Source of the DNA: Pelotomaculum sp. UBA1371 | GTDB lineage: Bacteria; Bacillota; Desulfotomaculia; Desulfotomaculales; Pelotomaculaceae | Length of the DNA stretch: 20,120 nt | Direction of reading: 5' to 3' | Assembly: GCA_002305915.1 (NCBI GenBank) | Contig: DBRJ01000004.1 | Span: forward strand, 2,086 to 22,205 | Shown: positions 1 to 7,377 of the stretch, in pieces | Position numbering within the stretch: the first letter of the stretch is position 1 | Layout of the letters: the number at the start of each line of letters is the position of its first letter | Notes under the pieces: model-generated | Database searches by the model: none | Told to the model about the DNA's origin: nothing | What the model saw: the letters and a program-made list of their open reading frames with translations, nothing else | Program-made: the position numbers and the translations under genes

Positions 1-101
1 CTGGAGTCAAAGGTTCATCCCTCCATAGTTCAGATGTTTTTAATCAGCTTGCGGACGATAAACCTGGGAGCTTGAAACTTATCAGACAATTAGGTAATTA
101 G
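1..101 (+). CDS. C-terminal end of an unidentified protein, cut by window start
   Basis: Frame 3 is open from the first complete codon at position 3 to a TAG at 99-101 and gives about 32 residues. It has a helix-like composition (DVFNQLADDKPGSLKLIRQLGN is its tail). The other two plus frames close earlier or look less like protein. The fragment is too short to assign a family. It points towards the palindromic hairpin at 211-249, which could end its transcript as well as that of the converging glycosyltransferase gene. That it is coding at all is an inference from composition. Confidence 0.4.
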   Translation, partial: GVKGSSLHSSDVFNQLADDKPGSLKLIRQLGN

Positions 102-210
102 TAAAACCCCCCTCTGTTTCGTTTAAGTAGATCAATTTCTACATATTTCGACTTTCGACAATATTAACAAATCCCCTTTTTTAAAAAAGCTGGTAATATC
201 AGGCATAAAC

Positions 211-249
211 AGAACAGCGCCTGCTGCAAGCTGCAGCAGGCGCTGTTCT
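211..249. terminator. Perfect 18-bp hairpin, probable bidirectional terminator
   Basis: Left arm AGAACAGCGCCTGCTGCA (211-228) and right arm 232-249 are exact reverse complements around a 3-nt loop. It lies between the end of a plus-strand reading frame (stop at 101) and the end of the minus-strand glycosyltransferase (271), so it could serve both. T-rich tracts are only moderate on either side (GTGTTTATTTT on plus, GTTTATGCC on minus), so a terminator is likely but not certain. Confidence 0.6.
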
Positions 250-270
250 CTGGTCGTGTTTATTTTAGCT

Positions 271-1422
271 TTATGTCCTCGTACTTCCGGCTTTTTCCCA
301 GATAGCAGGGGTATGTTTGAAAAGGGCTTGAAGCAGACCTTTCATACAGGCAAAATGAAACAGGCAAAAGTAAAAGGGAATATAAAAAACCCTGGCTTTG
401 ATTCTATATACCGCCCCGGTAAGGGCCAGGGAGTAAAACGTAATCTGGATCAAATAAAGGATTTGATAGAGCCGGCCCTGGGGATACAGGAAAACATTCA
501 GGATAAAAACCAGTATCAGCAGGAACGGCGCCAGATACCGGAGGAGCCGGTGAGATATGAATTTCCAGGCAAAATTTAAATTGCGAAGAAGGGTGCAGGG
601 CAAAACCGGCGCCTTGATGATGCCGCCCCAGACCCTGGCCAGCATTCTGACTTTACGTTTAAACTCGTCTTCCGCAGTAGTGCCGGCCTTTTCCCAGGCA
701 ACAGCCTCGTGAACATAAACCGCCCTTTTCGAGTTTAAGATCATGTGGCGGGGGAATTCAAAATCATGGCTTTGATTATTCTTAAAATTAAAATAGTCCT
801 GCGACCGTACTGCATAAATTGCGCCATTTCCGGCAGTAATGGCGCCGGTGGCCGATTCCAGCCGCCTCAGGAAGATTTCATAGCGCCAGTACAGTCCCTC
901 TGAAAAGCTGCTGGAGCCCTCCCTGGTATTAGTGTATTCAAGCCGGCCGCAGGCATAACCCACCAGGGGATCTTGAAAGGGAGCAACCAGACGTTTTAGT
1001 GCATCCTTCTCCCAGATTGAGTTGGCGTCGGAAAAAACCAGGATTTCCCCCCGGGCCTGCCGGGCCGCCTCGTTTTGCGCAGCAGTTTTGCCAATTCTGC
1101 CGCCGGTCTTGAGCAGGGTTACCCCGCAATCAGCGAAACCGCCCACAAGCTCATCGGTCCGGTCGTTTGAACCATCGGAGACAACGATAATCTTGAGTTT
1201 TTTTTCAGGGTAGTCAAACGCCAGGCAGTTCTCCAATTTCTTATTAATAACAGCCTCTTCATTATAGGCGGTTACGATTAACGTAACGTCCGGTAAATGG
1301 TCCGGTGCGGGAAGTGGTTTCCGGGGGGTCAAGGCCGAGAGCAGCAATAACAGCAGCGGATATCCCGCATATATATAAAATACGGTCAGGACAAGGATCC
1401 AAAAAAAACATGCCGTAAACAA
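271..1422 (-). CDS. Membrane glycosyltransferase, family 2
   Basis: A 383-residue inverting GT-A type glycosyltransferase, likely adding sugars from nucleotide donors to a lipid-linked or exported polysaccharide at the cytoplasmic face of the membrane. An N-terminal membrane helix (about 5-30) precedes the catalytic domain. It shows TAYNEE (51-56), VSDGSNDRT (81-89), a SDANS motif (131-135) in the DxD position, an HDFEF segment (219-223) where the catalytic acid/base is expected, and RMLARVWGG (259-267), resembling the Q/RxxRW region of processive enzymes. Two to three hydrophobic helices follow from about 290. The start is TTG at 1420-1422, supported by GAGGTGG seven bases upstream. It lies downstream of the lipoprotein and toroid genes on the same strand, after a 440-base gap with a hairpin, so it may have its own promoter. 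Donor and acceptor cannot be told from sequence. Confidence 0.85.
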   Translation of the reverse strand: MFTACFFWILVLTVFYIYAGYPLLLLLLSALTPRKPLPAPDHLPDVTLIVTAYNEEAVINKKLENCLAFDYPEKKLKIIVVSDGSNDRTDELVGGFADCGVTLLKTGGRIGKTAAQNEAARQARGEILVFSDANSIWEKDALKRLVAPFQDPLVGYACGRLEYTNTREGSSSFSEGLYWRYEIFLRRLESATGAITAGNGAIYAVRSQDYFNFKNNQSHDFEFPRHMILNSKRAVYVHEAVAWEKAGTTAEDEFKRKVRMLARVWGGIIKAPVLPCTLLRNLNFAWKFISHRLLRYLAPFLLILVFILNVFLYPQGRLYQILYLIQITFYSLALTGAVYRIKARVFYIPFYFCLFHFACMKGLLQALFKHTPAIWEKAGSTRT

Positions 1423-1862
1423 GTTATTTCCACCTCAAGAAAACAGTATATAAGCATATAACCGGTAAATAATTTGCTGCATAAAAAATGCTCAATAAGC
1501 TGAAATATCCCAGTGGGCCGGATTCCGCGTAAATAAGGAAGCCCACCGGTATCCGGGCAGGTATTAAGTCCGCCCGGGTACCGGTGATTGACATACTAAA
1601 ATACTGAAAAACAGGTTTTTTGACAGCTCCAGCCCGCAACATCGCCTGGCGGCTACGGTGGTAACCGCGTTGATATAGGTGGCGTCAACACGGACTCCTG
1701 ACAAAACCTCCGGAACAGTTTCCATAACTTCATTCCCAAATACTCAGATCTGACGGATTGACGGATTGTTTCCCGTCCAGAACCGGGTTTGGCCGTAATA
1801 CTGCAGGCAGTCGTCGCAGCCGCTCACTCTACAACTTTGCCATTTGATTGATTTAAGACATT
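1423..1862. other. Non-coding gap with no convincing gene
   Basis: About 440 bases between two minus-strand genes. A 72-codon minus-strand frame (1424-1642) has no ribosome site and no family resemblance, and I do not call it. A minus-strand stretch around 1650-1735 reads as protein-like (METVPEVLSGVRVDATYINA) but is closed by a stop just upstream and looks at most like a remnant. A short direct repeat (GACGGATT twice, about 1752-1767) and the hairpin listed separately are the only other structures seen. Confidence 0.5.
1544..1586 (-). terminator. Probable terminator of the lipoprotein gene
   Basis: Left arm CACCGGTATCCGGGC (1544-1558) pairs with 1572-1586 over 15 positions with one G-T wobble and a 13-nt loop. 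On the minus strand the stem is followed by GGCTTCCTTATTT, a modest T-rich tail. It lies about 280 bases downstream of the lipoprotein stop, so a regulatory or attenuating hairpin ahead of the glycosyltransferase is also possible. Confidence 0.45.
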
Positions 1863-2609
1863 TTAACTCTTTATGGCTTCGGCTGAATCCCCGGTTACCG
1901 GCGACACTCTGATGTCGTCAAAGCAGACACTGCCCTGGCCGTTTGAAAGCAGGAATAGTTTGGTGAAAGCCGCACCTACCGGAACGGTGAATGAGGTAGG
2001 GGGGAAGTTTTCCCATTGCGTTCCGGGTATGTGAATAATATCTATTGTACGTTCCTTCATAATCTTATGGTCTTTGCTATAAAAGATAATGCACATCCTG
2101 GCTGGGGATGAAGGCTCCTGATCCTGTCTTGCCCGGCAGGTTATTTCATAAGTTTCACCCTGCAGAACCTGCAAAAACTGGTAAAGCCCCCAGGAATATT
2201 TTGCACTCATGCACTTGTTGCCGTTTTCCTCTGTTACAATTTTTCCTGCCTGTTGGGACCAGCCGTAATGCCCCATCTCAAATGAACCATTTTTAAAGAT
2301 CTCCAACTTCTTGCCGGGCTTCTCCGGTTCCGGTTCCCCGTTAGAAGTAATCCCCGGCTGGTCCTGGTCCTGCCCGGGGGCTGTTTGCTCCTCCTGCTGC
2401 TGGGCGGGAGTCTGAATGCTGTCAGGGCTGGCCTGCTCCTCTGCTTCCTGGACCGGCGCCTGTGTGCTGCCGGGGGCAGTCTGCACTGGCTGATCACCGG
2501 TTGTTCTTGTAGATTGCGATGTGCCGCAGCCTGCAAGGAGACAGAGGAGCATTACCAGTAAAGCTCCGGCAATAGCTAAAGCCCAAATCCTCCTACCTTT
2601 TAACCGCAT
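1863..2609 (-). CDS. Lipoprotein with repeat linker and carbohydrate-binding-like domain
   Basis: A 248-residue exported lipoprotein. Residues 7-27 form a lipoprotein signal ending in the lipobox LAGC, with Cys28 as the predicted lipidated residue. A Gln/Glu/Pro-rich linker (about 35-100) contains a 16-residue tandem repeat, TQAPVQEAEEQASPDS (49-64) and IQTPAQQQEEQTAPGQ (65-80). The remainder (about 104-240) begins FKNGSFEMGHYGWS and ends SVCFDDIRVSPV. These are hallmarks of the jelly-roll carbohydrate-binding modules (CBM4/9/16-like), which start with N-G-x-F-E and close with a DDI/V strand. The likely role is to hold a surface glycan at the outer face of the membrane; ligand unknown. AGGAGGT sits about ten bases before the ATG. 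The gene is 109 bases downstream of the toroid-protein gene on the same strand, so the two probably work on the same polymer. Confidence 0.75.
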   Translation of the reverse strand: MRLKGRRIWALAIAGALLVMLLCLLAGCGTSQSTRTTGDQPVQTAPGSTQAPVQEAEEQASPDSIQTPAQQQEEQTAPGQDQDQPGITSNGEPEPEKPGKKLEIFKNGSFEMGHYGWSQQAGKIVTEENGNKCMSAKYSWGLYQFLQVLQGETYEITCRARQDQEPSSPARMCIIFYSKDHKIMKERTIDIIHIPGTQWENFPPTSFTVPVGAAFTKLFLLSNGQGSVCFDDIRVSPVTGDSAEAIKS

Positions 2610-2649
2610 TTTTTAATCATTACCTCCTTGATTTTGTTTTTATATGTTG

Positions 2650-2681
2650 ATAAAACGCCTGGAAATATTTAAGCGTTTTAT
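2650..2681 (-). terminator. Weak AT-rich hairpin between toroid and lipoprotein genes
   Basis: ATAAAACGC (2650-2658) and its exact complement (2673-2681) form a 9-bp stem with a 14-nt loop. It lies in the 109-base gap between two minus-strand genes. It could be a weak terminator or processing site; GC content is low and the T tail is poor. Confidence 0.3.
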
Positions 2682-2718
2682 TCTCAGGCCTTAGATGAGC
2701 TACGTTAATAAACGGTTA

Positions 2719-4038
2719 TTAATTATTTTGCGGATACGAACCGGGAGTTTTAGGAATCCGGTTTTTTGAAGCCCAGTTCAAGTAGGCCACTACCAGCAGG
2801 CCGGGAGCCCCCACAGTGGATAAACCCGCAACCTGCTGACAGGTATTGTCGAAGAGGGAGGGGGCTACCCTGTGGTAACGCATCCACAACCCGATCAGGA
2901 TACTGTTATTACCTTTTTCCATACTACTCCCACCGTCTGCGCTCAAGCCGCTGACAAACTCGTTGATTCCCCCATCACCCCTGATCAGGTTATTCTCTAA
3001 TGTTCTGGCGAAACGGTAGATGTGAACATCTTCTGTAAAGGCGATGCCGGCCTGGTAGGCTAGAACGACAAAATCAGCAGCCACAGCCCCGTGACGAAAA
3101 TCCTCATATTTTTTGTACCCCCCGTAGGACGGGGTGTTGTCACTGACCTGCTGTTCCACGGACCAGCCGTTATAACCATGTCCATACCAGTAGTTCCAGA
3201 CATAACAGTCAGCAGCCAGAGTGAGATGTTCCTGAAAGTGTCGGGCGATCCTGGTAATCCTGTCCAGGTACTTTGCTTCTCCCGTTGCCTGCCATATTTT
3301 CAGGAGAGTGCGGGCCATGCCCAGGTTCTGGTTAAAGGGGACGCCAACTCCGTCACACCAGTAGGGAGATCCTTTTCTGAAGATATAGCAGCCTTCTTCA
3401 CCCGATTCCCGCCATTCATCGTCGTGAACGGCAACAGCATCTGCAGCAGCCCGCACATAAATGTCTGCCTTGCGTTCATAGTTGCAAAGCTCCGGATCGT
3501 TTTTAACTATCCGGGCAAACCAGGCGAAAGGGTAGGCAATGCTGGCAGTTTCGACAACAAGGTGAGCATACCGCCCGTCCAGAATCAGCGGGTTGGGGGT
3601 GCCGGGTTCATTTGTGCGGCGCCAGGCGGGAAGGCTCAAGCCGCGGTAGTCGGTGACTCCACGGACACTGTCCCGCTGTTTCAGCACGCTGTCCGCGTGA
3701 TCAATGAATTTCTCAAGGTAGCAGGTATCCCGGTAGGTTTCGTACATCAGCAAATATGACTGCATTACATAAGCCTCCCGGAAAGCAAGATACCCCGCTT
3801 CATTGTTGGAATTCTTGTACCAATCACCCCCCTTTTGGTCCAGCTGGTCAAAGAGAGCCCTGAAATCCACTATTTCACAGGCCATGCTGTTTTCCGGCAC
3901 ACTTGAGCCGGGATCATTCTCAAGGGCAGCTACCAGTGATTTCGACGGCAGGGACGTAATCAATACGGTGTTGACCATTAAAATGGACATGATCAGGCTC
4001 AACCAGCGTTTCGGCTTACCAGACGAAAATAAAAGCAT
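2719..4038 (-). CDS. Exported alpha/alpha-toroid (six-hairpin glycosidase-like) protein
   Basis: A 439-residue protein with an N-terminal basic-plus-hydrophobic signal (KPKRWLSLIMSILMVNTVLI, residues 9-28), so probably secreted or membrane-tethered. The rest is almost wholly helical with recurring aromatic and small-residue motifs (LPAWRR, SPYWCDGVGVPFNQN, YVWNYWYGHGYNGW, EDFRHGAVAADF). This is the pattern of six-hairpin glycosidase or polysaccharide lyase/epimerase toroids. I cannot name the exact family, and catalytic residues are not assigned. ATG at 4036-4038 is preceded by GAAGAGGTGA. A good sigma-A-like promoter lies just upstream at 4069-4098. It is the first gene of the minus arm and is followed by the carbohydrate-binding lipoprotein, which supports a role in trimming, epimerising or degrading an extracellular polysaccharide. 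The fold is inferred from pattern only. Confidence 0.6.
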   Translation of the reverse strand: MLLFSSGKPKRWLSLIMSILMVNTVLITSLPSKSLVAALENDPGSSVPENSMACEIVDFRALFDQLDQKGGDWYKNSNNEAGYLAFREAYVMQSYLLMYETYRDTCYLEKFIDHADSVLKQRDSVRGVTDYRGLSLPAWRRTNEPGTPNPLILDGRYAHLVVETASIAYPFAWFARIVKNDPELCNYERKADIYVRAAADAVAVHDDEWRESGEEGCYIFRKGSPYWCDGVGVPFNQNLGMARTLLKIWQATGEAKYLDRITRIARHFQEHLTLAADCYVWNYWYGHGYNGWSVEQQVSDNTPSYGGYKKYEDFRHGAVAADFVVLAYQAGIAFTEDVHIYRFARTLENNLIRGDGGINEFVSGLSADGGSSMEKGNNSILIGLWMRYHRVAPSLFDNTCQQVAGLSTVGAPGLLVVAYLNWASKNRIPKTPGSYPQNN

Positions 4039-4068
4039 AAATCACCTCTTCCGACCCCGGATTTATGT

Positions 4069-4098
4069 ATTATATGCTTTGCATCTGGAAAAGGTCAG
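4069..4098 (-). promoter_or_regulatory. Sigma-A-like promoter for the minus glycan arm
   Basis: On the minus strand, CTGACC (4093-4098) and TATAAT (4069-4074) are separated by 18 bases. The -10 is a perfect match and the -35 matches four of six. Transcription would begin about 24 bases before the ATG at 4038, leaving room for the ribosome site. No experimental support. Confidence 0.5.
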
Positions 4099-4100
4099 GA

Positions 4101-4134
4101 TTTCACCATTTCCGTTTTCTTACATAAAATGGTG
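4101..4134 (+). promoter_or_regulatory. Possible divergent promoter with inverted repeat
   Basis: TTTCAC (4101-4106) and TAAAAT (4125-4130) have an 18-base spacing and would drive the plus-strand glycan arm. The same stretch carries an exact 8-bp inverted repeat, CACCATTT (4104-4111) and AAATGGTG (4127-4134). It sits between the two divergent arms, the place where a shared operator would be expected. The -35 match is weak. Confidence 0.28.
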
Positions 4135-4170
4135 TCAGGACCGTATTAATCTCAGGTAACAGGTGGATCT

Positions 4171-5430
4171 ATGCGAGGATACTCAAATTTTTTCAAAAGG
4201 TTATTCGATTTTTGCGCGGCACTGACGGCACTGGTTATTTTGTCCCCGCTCCTGGTGTTAATCTCGCTGGCCGTGGTTTTCGACAGCGGTTTTCCCGTTT
4301 TTTTCAGCCAGTGGAGGACCGGCAGGGAAGGCCGGCAGTTTCTTATTTTAAAATTCAGGACCATGACCCGGGCCGAAAACGGGGCCGGTAACGCCTGCCC
4401 TTTTCCCGGCAACGACGATGCACGAATTACCAGGGTGGGCAGGGTGCTGCGCAGCTTCAGCCTGGATGAACTGCCCCAGTTTTTTAATGTCCTGAAAGGT
4501 GACATGAGTCTGGTGGGTCCGCGTCCCACCCTGCCCTACCAGGTGCAGCGGTACGACTCCCGGCAGAGGCAAAGACTGCTGATGAAACCCGGATTGACCG
4601 GCTGGGCCCAGGTGCATGGACGCAATCTTTTGAGCTGGCGGGAAAGAATTGAGCTGGACCTCTGGTATCTTGACCATTGTTCCTTTATTTTGGATTTGAA
4701 GATTCTCCTGAAAACCCTGGGGGTTGTCCTGAAGCGGCAGGGTTCGGATACAGTTGATCTGGATGAGATATCGGCCAGGGAAGAGGTGGTCATAGCCGGT
4801 GCCGGGGGCCACGGCAGGGTTGTGGCCGATGCGCTGCAGGCGTCCTGCGCTGACGGGTATTTCCTGGGGTTTGTGGATGATAACCAGGAACTCCGGGGGC
4901 AAAAAGCCGGCGGCTTTCCGGTCCTCGGCTCAATCGCCGATATTCCGGGGCTTTACCGGGAGCACCCGGCGCTTCTTGCCGTGGTAGCCATTGGTGACAA
5001 TTCACTCCGGAAAACAGTGGTTAAAGACCTATGCAGCAGTAAGGTTAAGTTTGCCAAAATCATCCACCCCGGGGCAACCATTGCCGGCGATGTAACCATC
5101 GGCCAGGGCACAGTTGTGCTGGCCGGCGCCGTGATCAACAGCGGCGCCAGGATCGGCAGCCACGTTATCATCAATACCTCTGCTGTTATCGAGCATGATT
5201 GCATCATTCAGGATTACACGCACATCTCGCCCGGGGCCAAACTTGGCGGAGGGGTAAGGATTGAGGAAGGCGCCCAGGTTGGGATCGGGGCTGTGGTCTT
5301 GCCGGGCAGGAAGGTTGGGAGCCGGGCCCTGGTCGGCGCCGGCGCTGTTGTGGTCAAGGACATTCCGGCAGATGTGGTGGCTGTGGGGATCCCGGCCCGG
5401 GTTGCCGGAAAAAGGGAGCAGTTTGATTAG
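4171..5430 (+). CDS. Fused phosphoglycosyl transferase and sugar acetyltransferase (PglC–PglD-like)
   Basis: A 419-residue two-domain enzyme. Residues 1-190 are a small monotopic phosphoglycosyl transferase. They have a hydrophobic re-entrant segment (about 12-37), KFRTM (61-65), the catalytic pair Asp99-Glu100 in SFSLDELPQFFNVLKGDMSL, then VGPRP and PGLTGWAQV. The domain transfers a sugar-1-phosphate to undecaprenyl phosphate. Residues 205-419 are a PglD/NeuD-type acetyltransferase. They have a nucleotide-sugar site GAGGHG (209-214), a left-handed beta-helix of hexapeptide repeats from about 298, and a likely catalytic His342 in IEHD. That domain N- or O-acetylates the sugar nucleotide, so both steps are in one chain. 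Such fusions are known in the PGT superfamily. AGGTGG precedes the ATG. The gene leads the plus arm, 27 bases before the SDR gene, and points to an acetylated amino sugar as first sugar of the glycan. Exact substrate unknown. Confidence 0.88.
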   Translation: MRGYSNFFKRLFDFCAALTALVILSPLLVLISLAVVFDSGFPVFFSQWRTGREGRQFLILKFRTMTRAENGAGNACPFPGNDDARITRVGRVLRSFSLDELPQFFNVLKGDMSLVGPRPTLPYQVQRYDSRQRQRLLMKPGLTGWAQVHGRNLLSWRERIELDLWYLDHCSFILDLKILLKTLGVVLKRQGSDTVDLDEISAREEVVIAGAGGHGRVVADALQASCADGYFLGFVDDNQELRGQKAGGFPVLGSIADIPGLYREHPALLAVVAIGDNSLRKTVVKDLCSSKVKFAKIIHPGATIAGDVTIGQGTVVLAGAVINSGARIGSHVIINTSAVIEHDCIIQDYTHISPGAKLGGGVRIEEGAQVGIGAVVLPGRKVGSRALVGAGAVVVKDIPADVVAVGIPARVAGKREQFD

Positions 5431-5457
5431 TTAATACAATTGGAGTGAGGTCAGGCT

Positions 5458-6393
5458 ATGGATGTTTTAAGCGGTTGCAGGATTCTGGTTACAGGGGGAG
5501 CCGGGTTCCTGGGCTCAAATGTCGCCCGCCTGCTGCAGCAAAAGGGCGCTGTAATTACGATTCTGGATAACTGCAGGCCGGGTTATGAAAGAAATATTGT
5601 AGATCTCCTGGAAAAGGCACAATTTATCCGGGGTGATATCAATGACGAAAATGTAGTTAAAAGGGCGGTTCAGGGAAAAGACGCAGTTGTCCACACTGCC
5701 TTTCCCGTAACGCAATGCGACCGTTCCCTGGAACGCCAGTATGTCGGAGTGGGAACCGTAGGGCTCTACAATGTGCTGAAGGAGGCGCACGCCCAGAGAG
5801 CGCTGGTGGTATATGCCTCCTCCATTTCAGTATACGGCAGGCAATTATACACGCCCATCGATGAGCGGCATCCCCTGGATCCGGTCCTGCTTTACGGCGT
5901 CACAAAGCTTGCGGGTGAATACTATTGTAAGGTTATGGCCAGGGAATACGGCCTGCAAGTTGTCATGCTCCGTTTTTCCGACCTGTACGGGCCCGGCCTG
6001 GGCAGGGACAATGCTCCGGTGGTTTTCTTAAAAAGGGCCCGGGCCGGCCTGCCGCTGGTGGTGCGGGGGGGAGGCAAGCAAATCCGCTCTTATCTCTTTG
6101 CCACCGATGCCGCCATGGCGGTTTACCTGGCCCTCACAAACCCGGCTGCAGTGGGCGGGGTCTTTAATATCGCCAGTGATGAAACTGTTACAATTAGCGG
6201 ACTTGCTCAAAAAGCTTTGCAAATAACCGGCTCAAAGGGTGAAATCGTCTACGAGGACGGATGGGTGGACGAAAGGGAGTACCGCATTGATTCCACACTG
6301 GCCAGAACGGTCCTGGGCTTTAAACCCCTTGTGGAGCTGGAAACGGGACTCAGGAAAATCCTGGCCTGGCAGGAAGAAGGGGAACAGGCATGA
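5458..6393 (+). CDS. Extended SDR nucleotide-sugar epimerase/dehydratase
   Basis: A 311-residue NAD-dependent epimerase/dehydratase. The Rossmann nucleotide site is GGAGFLG (13-19), with an acidic residue after the second strand (LDN). The catalytic set is Ser121/122 in YASSISVYG and Tyr146-x3-Lys150 (YGVTK). The substrate-binding half includes SDLYGPG and IRSYLFATDAA. This resembles UDP-glucose/UDP-N-acetylglucosamine 4-epimerases and related dehydratases; which one cannot be decided here. It probably supplies the nucleotide sugar used by the fused transferase just upstream. A GGAG about fifteen bases before the ATG is slightly far and the stretch GAGGTCAGGCT is nearer. Its stop overlaps the next start (ATGA at 6390-6393), so it is translated together with the WbqC-like gene. 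Confidence 0.85.
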   Translation: MDVLSGCRILVTGGAGFLGSNVARLLQQKGAVITILDNCRPGYERNIVDLLEKAQFIRGDINDENVVKRAVQGKDAVVHTAFPVTQCDRSLERQYVGVGTVGLYNVLKEAHAQRALVVYASSISVYGRQLYTPIDERHPLDPVLLYGVTKLAGEYYCKVMAREYGLQVVMLRFSDLYGPGLGRDNAPVVFLKRARAGLPLVVRGGGKQIRSYLFATDAAMAVYLALTNPAAVGGVFNIASDETVTISGLAQKALQITGSKGEIVYEDGWVDEREYRIDSTLARTVLGFKPLVELETGLRKILAWQEEGEQA

Positions 6394-7088
6394 CCACGGT
6401 AGCCATTCACCAGCCTAATTTTCTCCCCTGGCTGGGTTATTTTCACAAGCTATTAAACTGCGATGTCTTTATTTTCCTGGATGATGCCCAGTTCCCCAGG
6501 GGCAAGAGTTTTGTCAGCCGGGTATCCGTCAAATCACCCGGCGGACCTCTCTGGCTGACTGTTCCGGTTCAGGGAAAGGGGAGTTTCCTGCCCATAAAAA
6601 ACACTGTCATGGTTGATCCGGAAAAATGGAGGAAAAAACACCTTAAAACCCTGCAATCATGTTATGCCAGGGCCCCTTTTTTCGCAGAGTATTTTCCTGC
6701 CATCCAGCAGGTTTATGACCTGGAGTGCTCGTTGCTGGCCGATTTCAACATCAGCCTGATCAAGAGACTGGCGGGCGTCTTTTCCAGCTCTCCCCACATG
6801 GTCAGGTCATCCGAACTGAATCTTGATTATGACGGTTCCCTGGACCATCTGGTCAAACTTGTTAGATGTATGGGTGGGACCAGGTACCTGACCGGTAAGG
6901 GAAGGGGCACCCTGCGCCACCTGGACCAGTCTGCTTTTGCCCGGGAAGGGATTGAGGTGGTTTTCCAATCCTTTGTTCACCCGGAGTATCCCCAGCTCTG
7001 GGGAGAGTTCATCCCTAACCTGTCAATTGTGGATCTGATTTTTAATTGCGGGAAGCAGTCAGAAAAAATACTCCTCAAAAAAAGCTGA
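6390..7088 (+). CDS. WbqC-family protein
   Basis: A 232-residue protein matching the WbqC-like family, recognised by its N-terminus (VAIHQPNFLPWLGYFHKL), the following FIFLDDAQF and the LTVPV strand. Members occur in O-antigen, capsule and other surface-glycan clusters. Their biochemical role is not firmly established, although a part in modifying sugars or transferring groups is often suggested. No signal peptide or membrane segment is seen. It overlaps the SDR gene by four bases (ATGA), so the two are likely co-translated. It is the last gene of the plus glycan arm, and an AT-rich gap with a new promoter follows. Confidence 0.82.
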   Translation: MTTVAIHQPNFLPWLGYFHKLLNCDVFIFLDDAQFPRGKSFVSRVSVKSPGGPLWLTVPVQGKGSFLPIKNTVMVDPEKWRKKHLKTLQSCYARAPFFAEYFPAIQQVYDLECSLLADFNISLIKRLAGVFSSSPHMVRSSELNLDYDGSLDHLVKLVRCMGGTRYLTGKGRGTLRHLDQSAFAREGIEVVFQSFVHPEYPQLWGEFIPNLSIVDLIFNCGKQSEKILLKKS

Positions 7089-7178
7089 AAATATATAAAA
7101 GCTGAAAAGAATAGTTTTCCTGTTAAAATATTGAACATATTGTTATAAAACAACATATTTTTTTAATCAAACCTTTAA

Positions 7179-7207
7179 TTGACAGTTGAGGTTTTGCCTG
7201 CTAAAAT
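7179..7207 (+). promoter_or_regulatory. Strong sigma-A promoter for the cell-wall hydrolase
   Basis: TTGACA (7179-7184, perfect) and TAAAAT (7202-7207, five of six) are separated by exactly 17 bases. Transcription would start near 7214, leaving an untranslated leader of roughly 165-185 bases before the hydrolase. Confidence 0.65.
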
Positions 7208-7213
7208 ACCCAA

Positions 7214-7377
7214 AAGGGAACATTTGTTCGCTCTTTATCCCCTTAACTAACAAAGGGGCCCCCGTAACGCGGGGCAGACTGTATGATCAACATAATGCTA
7301 CACTAATAAAGTCCACAGGGATGAAATTTTTAAAATGACTGCTAAATAGAGTTAATTAAAGAACAGCTCTAAAAAAA
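7214..7377 (+). promoter_or_regulatory. Long structured leader of the hydrolase transcript
   Basis: Between the predicted start near 7214 and the gene lie two adjoining hairpins in otherwise AT-rich sequence: CCCCTT/AAGGGG (7239-7244 with 7253-7258) and CCCCG/CGGGG (7260-7264 with 7270-7274). The run AAGGGGCCCCCG is shared at their junction. I compared it by eye with the c-di-GMP-I, c-di-AMP (ydaO) and cobalamin riboswitch cores and saw none of their conserved blocks. The first hairpins could also be a terminator for the upstream glycan operon, but there is no T tract. Confidence 0.35.

Noticed and set aside
1424..1642. 72-codon minus-strand frame abutting the glycosyltransferase
   Set aside because: It has no ribosome site, no family resemblance, and contains the 1544-1586 hairpin.
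7239..7274. Known riboswitch (c-di-GMP-I, c-di-AMP or cobalamin) in the hydrolase leader
   Set aside because: By eye none of their conserved sequence blocks is present; only generic GC hairpins are seen.
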